This document shows positions 1 through 6,967 of a stretch of 46,774 nt of DNA, in pieces; position 1 is the stretch's first letter; each line of letters opens with the position of its first letter. Origin of the DNA: Corallococcus carmarthensis (lineage in GTDB: Bacteria > Myxococcota > Myxococcia > Myxococcales > Myxococcaceae); assembly GCF_003611695.1 (NCBI RefSeq), contig NZ_RAWE01000060.1, positions 1-46,774 of the forward strand. The letters run 5' to 3'. Below the pieces are notes generated by a model, which saw only the letters and a list, made by a program, of their open reading frames with translations, was not told where the DNA came from and did not search any database. Both the position numbers and the translations under genes were made by a program.

Positions 1-68
1 CTGGAGGGGCAGGCGGGCAGCGGAGCGGGCCCCCTGTCATCCAGGGACAGGTGCCTAGCTTTGTCGGC

Positions 69-722
69 ATGAGCGAGCCCAAGGCCCAGGCGAAGAAGAC
101 GGACGAAATCGTCCCTGGCGTGCACCACTGGACCGTCTCCGACGACCGGCTCGGCGGTGGCCGCAGTGACGCCTACGCGGTGGTGGATGACGATGGCACC
201 GTCACCCTCATCGACCCGCTGCCCATCGACGAGAAGGTCCTGCGCAAGCTGGGTGACATCAACGCCATCGTGCTCACCGCGGGCAACCACCAGCGCTCCG
301 CGTGGCGTCTGCGCAAGGCGTTCGGCGTGCCCGTCTGGGCGCCGGAGGGCGCGCAGGGCCTGGAGGAGAAACCGGACTTCGAATACGTGAACGGCACCAC
401 GCTGCCGGGCGGCCTCAACACCTTCCAGACGCCGGGGCCCACGGAGGCCATGTACACGCTCTGGCTGCAGAAGAGCCCGCACGCGGTGGTCTTCATCTCC
501 GACCTGCTGTCACACGAAGGCCGGCGCACGCCCACCTTCGTCCCCGGCGAGTATCAGGACGAACCGCTGCGCACGCGCTCCAGCATCCAGCGCATCCTGG
601 ACCACCTGCCCATCCAGACCGTCTGCTTCGCGCACGGCGCGCCCATCCTCAAGGACGGCGCCAGCGCCCTGCGCAAGGCCCTGGAACAGGACGACGAGTT
701 CCCGCACGCCCCCGCGCCCTGA
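69..722 (+). CDS. Metallo-beta-lactamase-fold protein lacking the metal site
   Basis: About 217 residues with the layout of a metallo-beta-lactamase-fold hydrolase: an Asp-Pro turn after a beta strand (IDPLP), an 'IVLTAGNHQRSAW' segment where the family's HxHxDH motif should lie, 'TPGPTEAMYTL' where TPGHT is usual, a strand ending 'FISDLL' and a late 'CFAHGAPI'. The zinc-binding histidines of the first motif are absent and the TPGHT histidine is proline, so hydrolysis by the standard two-metal mechanism is unlikely. The late histidine and the GD-like aspartate remain. A GTG at 51 would add six residues; the ATG at 69 begins the family-like part. The gene converges on the next one with 4 bp between stops. 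A binding or structural role is inferred; the substrate is unknown. Confidence 0.75.
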   Translation: MSEPKAQAKKTDEIVPGVHHWTVSDDRLGGGRSDAYAVVDDDGTVTLIDPLPIDEKVLRKLGDINAIVLTAGNHQRSAWRLRKAFGVPVWAPEGAQGLEEKPDFEYVNGTTLPGGLNTFQTPGPTEAMYTLWLQKSPHAVVFISDLLSHEGRRTPTFVPGEYQDEPLRTRSSIQRILDHLPIQTVCFAHGAPILKDGASALRKALEQDDEFPHAPAP

Positions 723-726
723 GTCT

Positions 727-1521
727 TCAGCCCGGGGGCAGCTCGCGCACCAGCACGTGGCCCGCGTCCTGGCCGGGAGGCACCAGCTCCAACCGTGCCC
801 CCGCCTCCGCGCGGTCCAGCAGCGCGCCCAATGACACCAGGTCGGTGACGGGGATGCGCGTGGCGGGCGCGGGCGCGTCGCCCCGGAGCATCGCCTGGGC
901 CACGCGGGCCTCGTCGCGCAGGTCCGTCTCGTAGACGAAGGTGCGCTCGTCGTAGTCGTGTCCGCCGGGGACGCGCCCCACCAGCCGCATGGGCCCCAGC
1001 CGCGAGTGCACGCGCACGGCGGGGTTGTCCCACTGGGTGACGCCGCGCAGCCGCTTCGCGCGCACCATGCCCAGCGTGAGCAGCTTCACCCACGCGGACG
1101 CGCCCCGCCCCGGCAGGAAGCTGAACAGCGACACGCCCACGAACAGGCCCGGCGTCAGCGACGGCGCCACGTAGCAGGCCGCGCCAATGGCCGACTCCTC
1201 GTCCGCCAGCAGCAGCCGCTCACGCGCGGGCGCCTTCAACAGCCGCGCGGGACAGCGCAACAGTCCAATCGCGCCGGGCAACAGGTACAGGTCCGACAGC
1301 ACCCAACGCGGCACGCCGATGCCGCCGAACGCGAGCTGGTTGAGCGTGAGGTATTGCCGCGCGAGCTCCGCGTTGTGCTCGGCCAGCAGGTGCGTCACCG
1401 GGATGCCGTACGGCGCCAGGTCCAGCGACGGGACATGCACGCCGGAGCCCAGCGCCTGCAACGACAGCTCCGGCGCGGAGGCGAAGAACGCCTGGGCCAA
1501 CGGCGCGAGCTCACCCGCCAT
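727..1521 (-). CDS. Unknown protein coupled to an amidinotransferase-fold enzyme
   Basis: 264 residues with no family I can name. There is no signal peptide and no clear membrane helix, though stretches such as 'GLFVGVSLFSFLPGRG' are hydrophobic. The central part (about residues 100-200) has strand-like segments, then 'GVTQWDNPAVRVHSRLGPMR', which vaguely recalls the end of GNAT-like acyltransferase folds; this is a weak guess. Its start overlaps the end of the upstream amidinotransferase-fold gene by 11 bp, so the two are probably translationally coupled and act in one process. GC3 is high and even across the frame, supporting a real gene. Function unknown. Confidence 0.75.
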   Translation of the reverse strand: MAGELAPLAQAFFASAPELSLQALGSGVHVPSLDLAPYGIPVTHLLAEHNAELARQYLTLNQLAFGGIGVPRWVLSDLYLLPGAIGLLRCPARLLKAPARERLLLADEESAIGAACYVAPSLTPGLFVGVSLFSFLPGRGASAWVKLLTLGMVRAKRLRGVTQWDNPAVRVHSRLGPMRLVGRVPGGHDYDERTFVYETDLRDEARVAQAMLRGDAPAPATRIPVTDLVSLGALLDRAEAGARLELVPPGQDAGHVLVRELPPG

Positions 1522-2410
1522 CGGCTTCGATGTCCTTCGCCACGACGTCCAACCGGTACTCCGGCGGAAGCGAAACGCGCGAGGCGTCCACCGGCGCGCG
1601 CGACACGAGGCAGCGCGACGAACCGCCGCCCTTCTCCGTCAGCTCCGGCATCGGCATGGGCACCACGCGCATGCCCAGGCGCTCGAACGTCTCCACGATG
1701 TGCGCGGGCATCACCGTGGGCGCGAGCAGGTCCTTTCCCAAAGGCAGACCATTCGTCGCATAGCGGCGGATGTCCGCCTCCGTCACCCGCAACAACCGGT
1801 TCGCGCCGAAGCGCTGCTCCAGGAGCGCCACCGACTCCGGCGCCATCACGTCCGGGCACACCACCAGCCGGTCCACCGCCGGCAGGGGCAGCACCGCCAT
1901 GTTCCCGTGGAACGCGGGCTCGCGCACCTGCAGGCGCAGCACCTCGCCGGGGAAGTACTTCTGGGCCGCCTCCAGCCCGTCGAGCGTGGTGCGCCCGCCC
2001 CAGAACAGCAGCGTCACGCCGTCGAACGTCGCCACGTCGCCGTGCGCTTCCCAGATGCCCACGCCCGGATCCACGACCTCCAGGCCCAGGCGCCGGGCCA
2101 GCGGCGTCCAGTGGTCGCGCTCCGTGAAGCGATGCGCGCTCATCATCTTGGGCAGGAGGAACAGGGGCGCCTGGCCCTCGCGCGCCACCACCTGGCCGCA
2201 CTCGGCCGCGTAGGGCATGCCCGTCAGCGCGTCCGACGGCGAGGGCAACGCCACCACCGTGCCGCCTCGCGACTCGATGTGCCGGGCCAGCGTCAGCCAC
2301 TCCCGCCGCGCGCCGCGCGCATCCGCCGGAGCGGCTTCACGGCTGCGGAAGTTCGAGCGGCCTCGCAGCGCCCAGCCCCGGCCCGGGGGCGACATCAGGA
2401 AGAGGTCCAT
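1511..2410 (-). CDS. Arginine-deiminase-superfamily (amidinotransferase/DDAH-like) enzyme
   Basis: 299 residues with the order of motifs expected of the guanidine-modifying superfamily (arginine deiminase, dimethylarginine dimethylaminohydrolase, amidinotransferases). An early 'AAECGQVV' and 'PKMMSAHR' are followed by 'WEAHGDVATFDG', corresponding to the (E/G)GGD acidic site. 'AFHGNMAVLP' carries the likely catalytic His, and 'GGSSRCLVSR' near residue 270 carries the likely nucleophilic Cys. The reaction would be hydrolysis of, or amidino transfer from, a guanidino compound such as arginine or methylarginine; which one cannot be read from the sequence. It is the first gene of an 11-bp-overlapping pair with the unknown gene at 727-1521. 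The 153-bp space to the divergent lipoprotein gene must hold both promoters. Confidence 0.8.
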   Translation of the reverse strand: MDLFLMSPPGRGWALRGRSNFRSREAAPADARGARREWLTLARHIESRGGTVVALPSPSDALTGMPYAAECGQVVAREGQAPLFLLPKMMSAHRFTERDHWTPLARRLGLEVVDPGVGIWEAHGDVATFDGVTLLFWGGRTTLDGLEAAQKYFPGEVLRLQVREPAFHGNMAVLPLPAVDRLVVCPDVMAPESVALLEQRFGANRLLRVTEADIRRYATNGLPLGKDLLAPTVMPAHIVETFERLGMRVVPMPMPELTEKGGGSSRCLVSRAPVDASRVSLPPEYRLDVVAKDIEADGG

Positions 2411-2563
2411 CCCTCGCTTCTAGCCGCCGTCCGGAGGCGTCACAATGCATCCGGTCCGCCCCACCCGCCCGCCTGAAGCCCGGCCGTCCACCGCCCCACA
2501 GTGCGGAGGCCCGGGAACCAGGAACGGAGAGCCACCGCGTATCCAGGGGGCACGGGAGGATTC

Positions 2564-3589
2564 ATGCGATTGATTCCACGATGGCGCACGGGCGGACGGC
2601 TGCTGCTTCTCACGGGATGGCTCACCGCCTGCTCGGATCCAGAGCCCACGCCGCCCGACGCGGGGACACAGGACGCAGGGACGCAGGACGCGGGCACGGG
2701 CGACGCGGGCCCCAGGGAAATCACCGACGCGTGCAACAGCCGCGAGGAAGCGCTCACCCTACCCGAGTGCGCGCTCCCGCTGGACAACACGCCGCGCCAG
2801 GCCTGGCTGGGCGCCACCTTCGACTCCGACTGGTACCGCGTGGAGGCCGTCGCTCCCGTGACCGCGCCATCCATCGTGCGGCTGCGCGCGGGCTACACCG
2901 TGCCCCAGACGCCCGTGAGCCTGTGGCTGGGGGCCTACGTCCCCTTCACGCCCTACCGCCCGACCTCGCGCGTCGACCGCCACGACCCGGCGAAGGCGCC
3001 CTCCACCCTGGAGCTGCTGATTCCCTACGCGGGGGAGGCGGCCTTCCGGCTCCTGACACTGCGGGATGACACGAGCGCCTTCGACACGCAGTCGCCGTAC
3101 ACCGTCCAGGCGGAGCTGATCCCCGACCCGGATGGCCACGAACCCAACAACCTCTCCCCCTCCGCCACCGCCATCCCCCTGACCGCGACGGCGGACGGCG
3201 CGAGCGGCACCACCACGGGCGTCCTCGCCACCGAGGGGGACGTGGACTGCTTCCGGTTCGACGTGCCCGCCTCCACGAAGCGCATCTCCCTCCACCTGAC
3301 GACGGAGGCGTTCTCACCGGAGCTGCCCTTCCGCTTCTCCTATCTCCTCCTCACGCCGGAAGGGGGCATCCCCGCGCGCCAGACAGCCTTGGACCCCGCC
3401 GCCGCCACCGACCTGCGCAGCACGACCCCCGCGTCGTCCGCGGGCAGGTGGGTCATCTGGGTCCAGGCCTCCAAGGCCCTGGATCAGGACTTCGTCATGC
3501 CCGGCGACCTGCGCTCCCGGTACACGCTCCAGGTGAACCTCTCCGACACGGAAGCGCCCGGCGACTCGGGCACGCCGCCCATCCCCTGA
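2564..3589 (+). CDS. Lipoprotein with PPC-like beta domain
   Basis: 341 residues. The ATG at 2564 is preceded by a good Shine-Dalgarno (GGGAGGA at 2554-2560); an in-frame start at 2501 would spoil the signal peptide. The N-terminus has Arg/Lys residues, a hydrophobic run and the lipobox 'LTAC', so it should be a lipoprotein. A low-complexity linker of repeated Asp-Ala-Gly-Thr units follows (about residues 30-50). The C-terminal half contains 'GHEPNNLSPSATAI' and 'GDVDCFRFDVPA', which are hallmarks of PPC (bacterial pre-peptidase C-terminal) domains, and a similar jelly-roll may precede it. No protease domain is present, so the protein is probably a surface or periplasmic binding lipoprotein. 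It is monocistronic. Confidence 0.8.
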   Translation: MRLIPRWRTGGRLLLLTGWLTACSDPEPTPPDAGTQDAGTQDAGTGDAGPREITDACNSREEALTLPECALPLDNTPRQAWLGATFDSDWYRVEAVAPVTAPSIVRLRAGYTVPQTPVSLWLGAYVPFTPYRPTSRVDRHDPAKAPSTLELLIPYAGEAAFRLLTLRDDTSAFDTQSPYTVQAELIPDPDGHEPNNLSPSATAIPLTATADGASGTTTGVLATEGDVDCFRFDVPASTKRISLHLTTEAFSPELPFRFSYLLLTPEGGIPARQTALDPAAATDLRSTTPASSAGRWVIWVQASKALDQDFVMPGDLRSRYTLQVNLSDTEAPGDSGTPPIP

Positions 3590-3602
3590 CGCGGATCCAT
3601 CT

Positions 3603-3625
3603 CCAGACTTGAGAAACCAGTCTGG
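3603..3625. terminator. Short hairpin downstream of the PPC lipoprotein
   Basis: A 7-bp perfect inverted repeat (CCAGACT / AGTCTGG) with a 9-nt loop lies 13 bp after the lipoprotein stop. It is followed by CAAAA, not a T-run on the + strand. It could be a weak terminator or an operator for the antiporter gene. Confidence 0.35.
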
Positions 3626-3739
3626 CAAAATGCCACGGTCGCCCGCCCCCTCTCATTTCTCCTCGAAAGGGGGTCCTCAACCTCCCCGCGCGCATGGCAT
3701 CCTCGCGCCCTTTTTGAGCACAAACGGGGTTGGGGATTC

Positions 3740-5350
3740 ATGCACTTCGAGCTGGCCTTCGTGCTGCTCTTCTCCATCGCGACGGCGGTGGCGATCGCGG
3801 CGCGCTACTTCAAGTTTCCGTACACGGTGGCGTTGGTATTGGCGGGCCTGGGCCTGGGCATCGTGCATGCCTTTGAACCGCCGCACCTGACGAAGGAGCT
3901 GCTGTTCGCGGTCATCCTGCCGGGCCTGCTGTTCGAGGCGGCCTTCCACGTGGACTTCCGCAAGTTCTGGAAGAACAAGCTGGCCATCACCTCCATGGCG
4001 ATTCCGGGCGTGGTGGCGTCCATGGCGCTCACGGCGCTGCTGCTGTCCCCGGCCATGCGCGGGATGAACGCGCTGGAGGGCTTCGGCCTCATCCACGCGA
4101 TGGTGTTCGCGTCGCTCATCGTGTCCACGGACCCCATCGCGGTGGTGGGCCTGTTCAAGGCGCTGGGCGCGCCCAAGCGGCTGGCCATCCTGGTGGAGGG
4201 CGAGAGCCTGCTCAACGACGGCACCTCCGTGGTGCTGTTCACGCTGGTGGTGGGCGTGGCCGGAGGCCAGGAGTTCACCGCGGGCAGCGCTGTGATGGAC
4301 TTCATCAGGGTCGCCGGCATGGGCGGCGTCATTGGCGCGGCGGTGGGCTTCGCGGTGGGCAAGGTCATCCTGCGCGTGGAGGACGCCATGGTGGAGATCA
4401 CCTGCACGGTCATCGCCGCGTACGGGTCCTTCGTGGTGGCGGAGCACTTCCACTACTCGGGCGTCATCGCCACGGTGGTGGCCGGCATGGTGTGCGGCAA
4501 CTGGGCGGCCCAGGAGGGCATGGGCCCCACGGTGCGCATCGCGGTGGAGAGCTTCTGGGAGTACCTGGCGTTCGCGCTCAACTCGGTGGTGTTCCTGCTC
4601 ATCGGCCTGGAGGTGCAGCTGTCGTCGCTGCTCGCGTCGTGGCTGCCCATCCTGCTGGCGTACGCGGCGGTGCTGCTGGGCCGCGCGGTGGTCGTCTATG
4701 GCGTGTCCGGCCTGCTGCGGTTCACGCCGGAGAAGCTGCCGTGGAAGTGGAGCGCGGTGCTCACCTGGAGCGGCCTGCGCGGCGCGGTGTCCATGGTGCT
4801 GGTGCTGGGCCTCCCGGACGACTTCGCCCACCGCGAGCTGCTGGTGAACATGACGTTCGGCGTGGTGGTGCTGTCCATCATCTTCCAGGGGCTCACCATG
4901 GCGCCGGTGCTCAAGGCGCTGGGCATCACCGGACTCAAGGACGTCTACCAGGAGCAGTACGAGCTGGCCCGGGGCCGGCTGGGCGCCATCCACGCGGCGC
5001 TCGCGTCGCTGGAGGCCATGCGCCGCGGCCGGGAGATTCCGGTGGACGTGCTGGAACCCCTGGAGCGCGACTACCAGCAGAAGGCCCAAGCGGTGGAGCA
5101 GGAGCTCACCACGCTCAAGCAGCAGTCCAACCGCTTCCAGGACGAGGAGCAGCAGGAGGCCATCCGCCGCGTCCTCATCGTGGAGAAGGACGCCCTCTTC
5201 AGCGCCTACCAGCAGGGCACGCTCAACAAGGAGGTCTTCGAGCACCTCACCGCGGAGCTGGACGAACGCATCGCGAAGGCGAAGGACGCGGAGGCCCATA
5301 ACCCGTCGGAGGATGCGCACCCCCCTCCGCCGCGGGCCCTGGCCTCCTGA
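3740..5350 (+). CDS. CPA1-family Na+/H+ antiporter (NhaP-like)
   Basis: 536 residues: about twelve hydrophobic segments in the first 400 residues, then a soluble, charged tail of about 130 residues that is probably helical and cytoplasmic. Family motifs are clear. 'STDPIAVV' (near residue 130) is the TDP motif of the unwound helix, 'EGESLLNDGTSVVLF' (near 153) carries the Asn-Asp of the ion site, and 'LTWSGLRGAVSMVL' matches the late helix of CPA1 exchangers. It would swap cytoplasmic Na+ (or K+/Li+) for protons across the inner membrane. The length and long tail fit bacterial NhaP/YjcE-type exchangers. Transcription probably ends at the hairpin shared with the convergent SRPBCC gene. Confidence 0.92.
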   Translation: MHFELAFVLLFSIATAVAIAARYFKFPYTVALVLAGLGLGIVHAFEPPHLTKELLFAVILPGLLFEAAFHVDFRKFWKNKLAITSMAIPGVVASMALTALLLSPAMRGMNALEGFGLIHAMVFASLIVSTDPIAVVGLFKALGAPKRLAILVEGESLLNDGTSVVLFTLVVGVAGGQEFTAGSAVMDFIRVAGMGGVIGAAVGFAVGKVILRVEDAMVEITCTVIAAYGSFVVAEHFHYSGVIATVVAGMVCGNWAAQEGMGPTVRIAVESFWEYLAFALNSVVFLLIGLEVQLSSLLASWLPILLAYAAVLLGRAVVVYGVSGLLRFTPEKLPWKWSAVLTWSGLRGAVSMVLVLGLPDDFAHRELLVNMTFGVVVLSIIFQGLTMAPVLKALGITGLKDVYQEQYELARGRLGAIHAALASLEAMRRGREIPVDVLEPLERDYQQKAQAVEQELTTLKQQSNRFQDEEQQEAIRRVLIVEKDALFSAYQQGTLNKEVFEHLTAELDERIAKAKDAEAHNPSEDAHPPPPRALAS

Positions 5351-5358
5351 GCGCCAGG

Positions 5359-5391
5359 GGAGGGCGGCCGCCTCAGCTCGCGCCGCCCTCC
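5359..5391. terminator. Bidirectional terminator-like hairpin
   Basis: A 10-bp perfect GC-rich inverted repeat (GGAGGGCGGC / GCCGCCCTCC) with a 13-nt loop sits between the convergent antiporter and SRPBCC genes and overlaps the last codons of the latter. There is no T-run, which is usual at this GC content. Confidence 0.6.
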
Positions 5392-6032
5392 ACCCGCGAC
5401 TGGAGCACCGCGCCCAGCACGTCCGCGGTGTCCTCGCGCAGCCGCGACAGGTGCGTGTAGAGCACGTCCTCCACCTGGGCCACCGCCTCCTTCGGCGCGC
5501 CCGCCTCGCGCAGCCCCGCCAGCACCGCGTAGGCCGCCACCGCCAGCGGCCCCACGTAGCCGCGCGACTCCTCCCAGAACTCCTCGAAGCAGGGCACCGC
5601 CTCCCCCGCCACCACGCGCGTGAGCCGCCCCAGGCACGCCTCCCAGTAGTCGCGGTGCGCGTCACGGGCCGCGTCGTCCGCGAACGGCCCCTGGCGCAAT
5701 TCCAGCCGCGTACCCTCTTCAGTGGCGTGGAAGGTCAGCTCCGCCCGGGTGCGCCCCGCCGGCATGGGCCCGCCCTCCCAGTCCATCTCCAGCGCCAGGA
5801 ACCGCCCCGGCTCCACCTCCACGATGCAGCCCACCTGCGAGAACGCACGACCCGCCGCGTCCCTCAAGCCCACCCGGTAGGGCTGGCCCAGCGCGCCTGG
5901 ATCCGGCGCGTGCGTGCGGTGGCAACCCGGCGGCGCGCCGAACCAACGGCGGATGAGCGCGGGCTGCCCGAAGGCGGGGAACACCGCGTCCGGCGGCGCG
6001 GGCAGCTTCCACTCCAGCTTCAGGTCGCTCAC
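5373..6032 (-). CDS. SRPBCC (AHSA1/START-like) domain protein
   Basis: 219 residues. The first 140 or so match the SRPBCC/AHSA1 hydrophobic-ligand-binding fold: 'APPDAVFPAFGQPALIRRWFG' at the start, typical of the 'a.pe.VW.al.dp..l..W' opening, then beta strands and a terminal helix ('HRDYWEACLGRL'). The last 75 residues form an extra helical segment ('YVGPLAVAAYAVLAGLREAG') that is longer than a bare SRPBCC domain. No catalytic residues can be assigned; such proteins bind lipids or aromatics, or act as Hsp90-activator homologues. Its ATG at 6032 overlaps the stop of the 2OG oxygenase gene (TGA at 6029-6031), so the two form a coupled operon. Confidence 0.85.
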   Translation of the reverse strand: MSDLKLEWKLPAPPDAVFPAFGQPALIRRWFGAPPGCHRTHAPDPGALGQPYRVGLRDAAGRAFSQVGCIVEVEPGRFLALEMDWEGGPMPAGRTRAELTFHATEEGTRLELRQGPFADDAARDAHRDYWEACLGRLTRVVAGEAVPCFEEFWEESRGYVGPLAVAAYAVLAGLREAGAPKEAVAQVEDVLYTHLSRLREDTADVLGAVLQSRVEGGAS

Positions 6033-6679
6033 GCCCGGGCCCCCGAGCGCGTGCGCAGTTCGAAGCGGGGCACGTTCGCCAGCAGCTCCTCCGGCGCGCG
6101 GTACTGCTCCACCACCAGGCTGATCCGCGAGTCCTCCAGCGCCTGCCCACCGGAGGTGATGGCCTCCACCTCATGCAGCAGGTCACCCCGGAACATCACC
6201 AGCGCGTTCTGCTGGGGCTTGAGCTCCGCCACCTGACCTCCCCGGTGGTACAGCCGCAGCGCCCCGCCCCGGAGTTCCTTCGGAACCTGGACATAGAGCA
6301 CGCTCACCGCCACCGGGCAGCCGATACTCGGGCCGTAGAATTCAAGACTCCGGTCGATGTGTGCCGCGACGCTCCGGCCCTGCCCCACCAGCAGCGGGTT
6401 GAGCAGGAAGGCGTTGCACTCCGGCAGCAGCGTCTTCGCCAGGTACGGCGCGAAGGCCGGGAAGCGCCGGTGCACGTCCGGCAGCGCATCCCGGCGGAAC
6501 GTCAGTGAGAAGCCGTACGTCCCGGAGAACTGCCCGGACAGGTTCGACTCCCCCAGGAGCGACGAGCCCAGGATGGCCGAACGGATGGAGGCCGTCGTCT
6601 CCTCGGGGAGGGCGTCCGGGGTGCGGTGGAAGAAGGTGTCGAGCCGGAAGGCTCCACCCCATGGTGGCTGGAAGCGCAT
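6029..6679 (-). CDS. 2OG-Fe(II) oxygenase (prolyl-4-hydroxylase-like)
   Basis: 216 residues from the ATG at 6679; an upstream in-frame start at 6766 would add an Arg/Gly-rich tail that looks non-coding. The Fe(II)/2-oxoglutarate facial triad is readable: 'HIDRS' (His107, Asp109) and 'FRGDLLHEV' (His169), with 'SRISLV' supplying Arg185 for 2-oxoglutarate binding. The enzyme should hydroxylate a protein or small molecule in the cytoplasm using O2 and 2-oxoglutarate. It is coupled by 4 bp to the SRPBCC gene at 5373-6032, which suggests a shared pathway. The promoter must lie in the 288-bp region shared with the di-haem cytochrome gene, which holds an AT-rich island. Confidence 0.85.
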   Translation of the reverse strand: MRFQPPWGGAFRLDTFFHRTPDALPEETTASIRSAILGSSLLGESNLSGQFSGTYGFSLTFRRDALPDVHRRFPAFAPYLAKTLLPECNAFLLNPLLVGQGRSVAAHIDRSLEFYGPSIGCPVAVSVLYVQVPKELRGGALRLYHRGGQVAELKPQQNALVMFRGDLLHEVEAITSGGQALEDSRISLVVEQYRAPEELLANVPRFELRTRSGARA

Positions 6680-6802
6680 GGCCCGGCAGTCTACCCAGCC
6701 ACGCCGCGCTGCCCCATCCCCCGCCGCCCCTCTCACGGAAGCCCCTCCAGGGCCCTTGCGCAACACAATGCGTCAATCCCTGACAACACGGCGCGTCAGG
6801 GA

Positions 6803-6833
6803 TGATATCAATTTCGCTTATTTATCATTTATC
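6803..6833. promoter_or_regulatory. AT-rich island with repeated half-sites
   Basis: An unusually AT-rich stretch in a ~70% GC background lies between two divergent iron-enzyme genes. It contains the palindrome TGATATCA (6803-6810) and the tandem 7-mer ATTTATC ATTTATC (6820-6833), which reads GATAAAT GATAAAT on the minus strand and resembles Fur-type half-sites. It may be a promoter, a Fur/IHF-type site, or both. Confidence 0.4.
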
Positions 6834-6967
6834 ACGCCTAAGTCGAATTCTCCGTCATCCCACCTTGCGGCTTCCGGCCGTTCCGACTTTCTTCGGACAA
6901 GCTACGAAGTCCCCTTCGCAGCGCTCGCCGTCCCACGCCCCATCCACCCCCACAGGAGTTCGCAACC

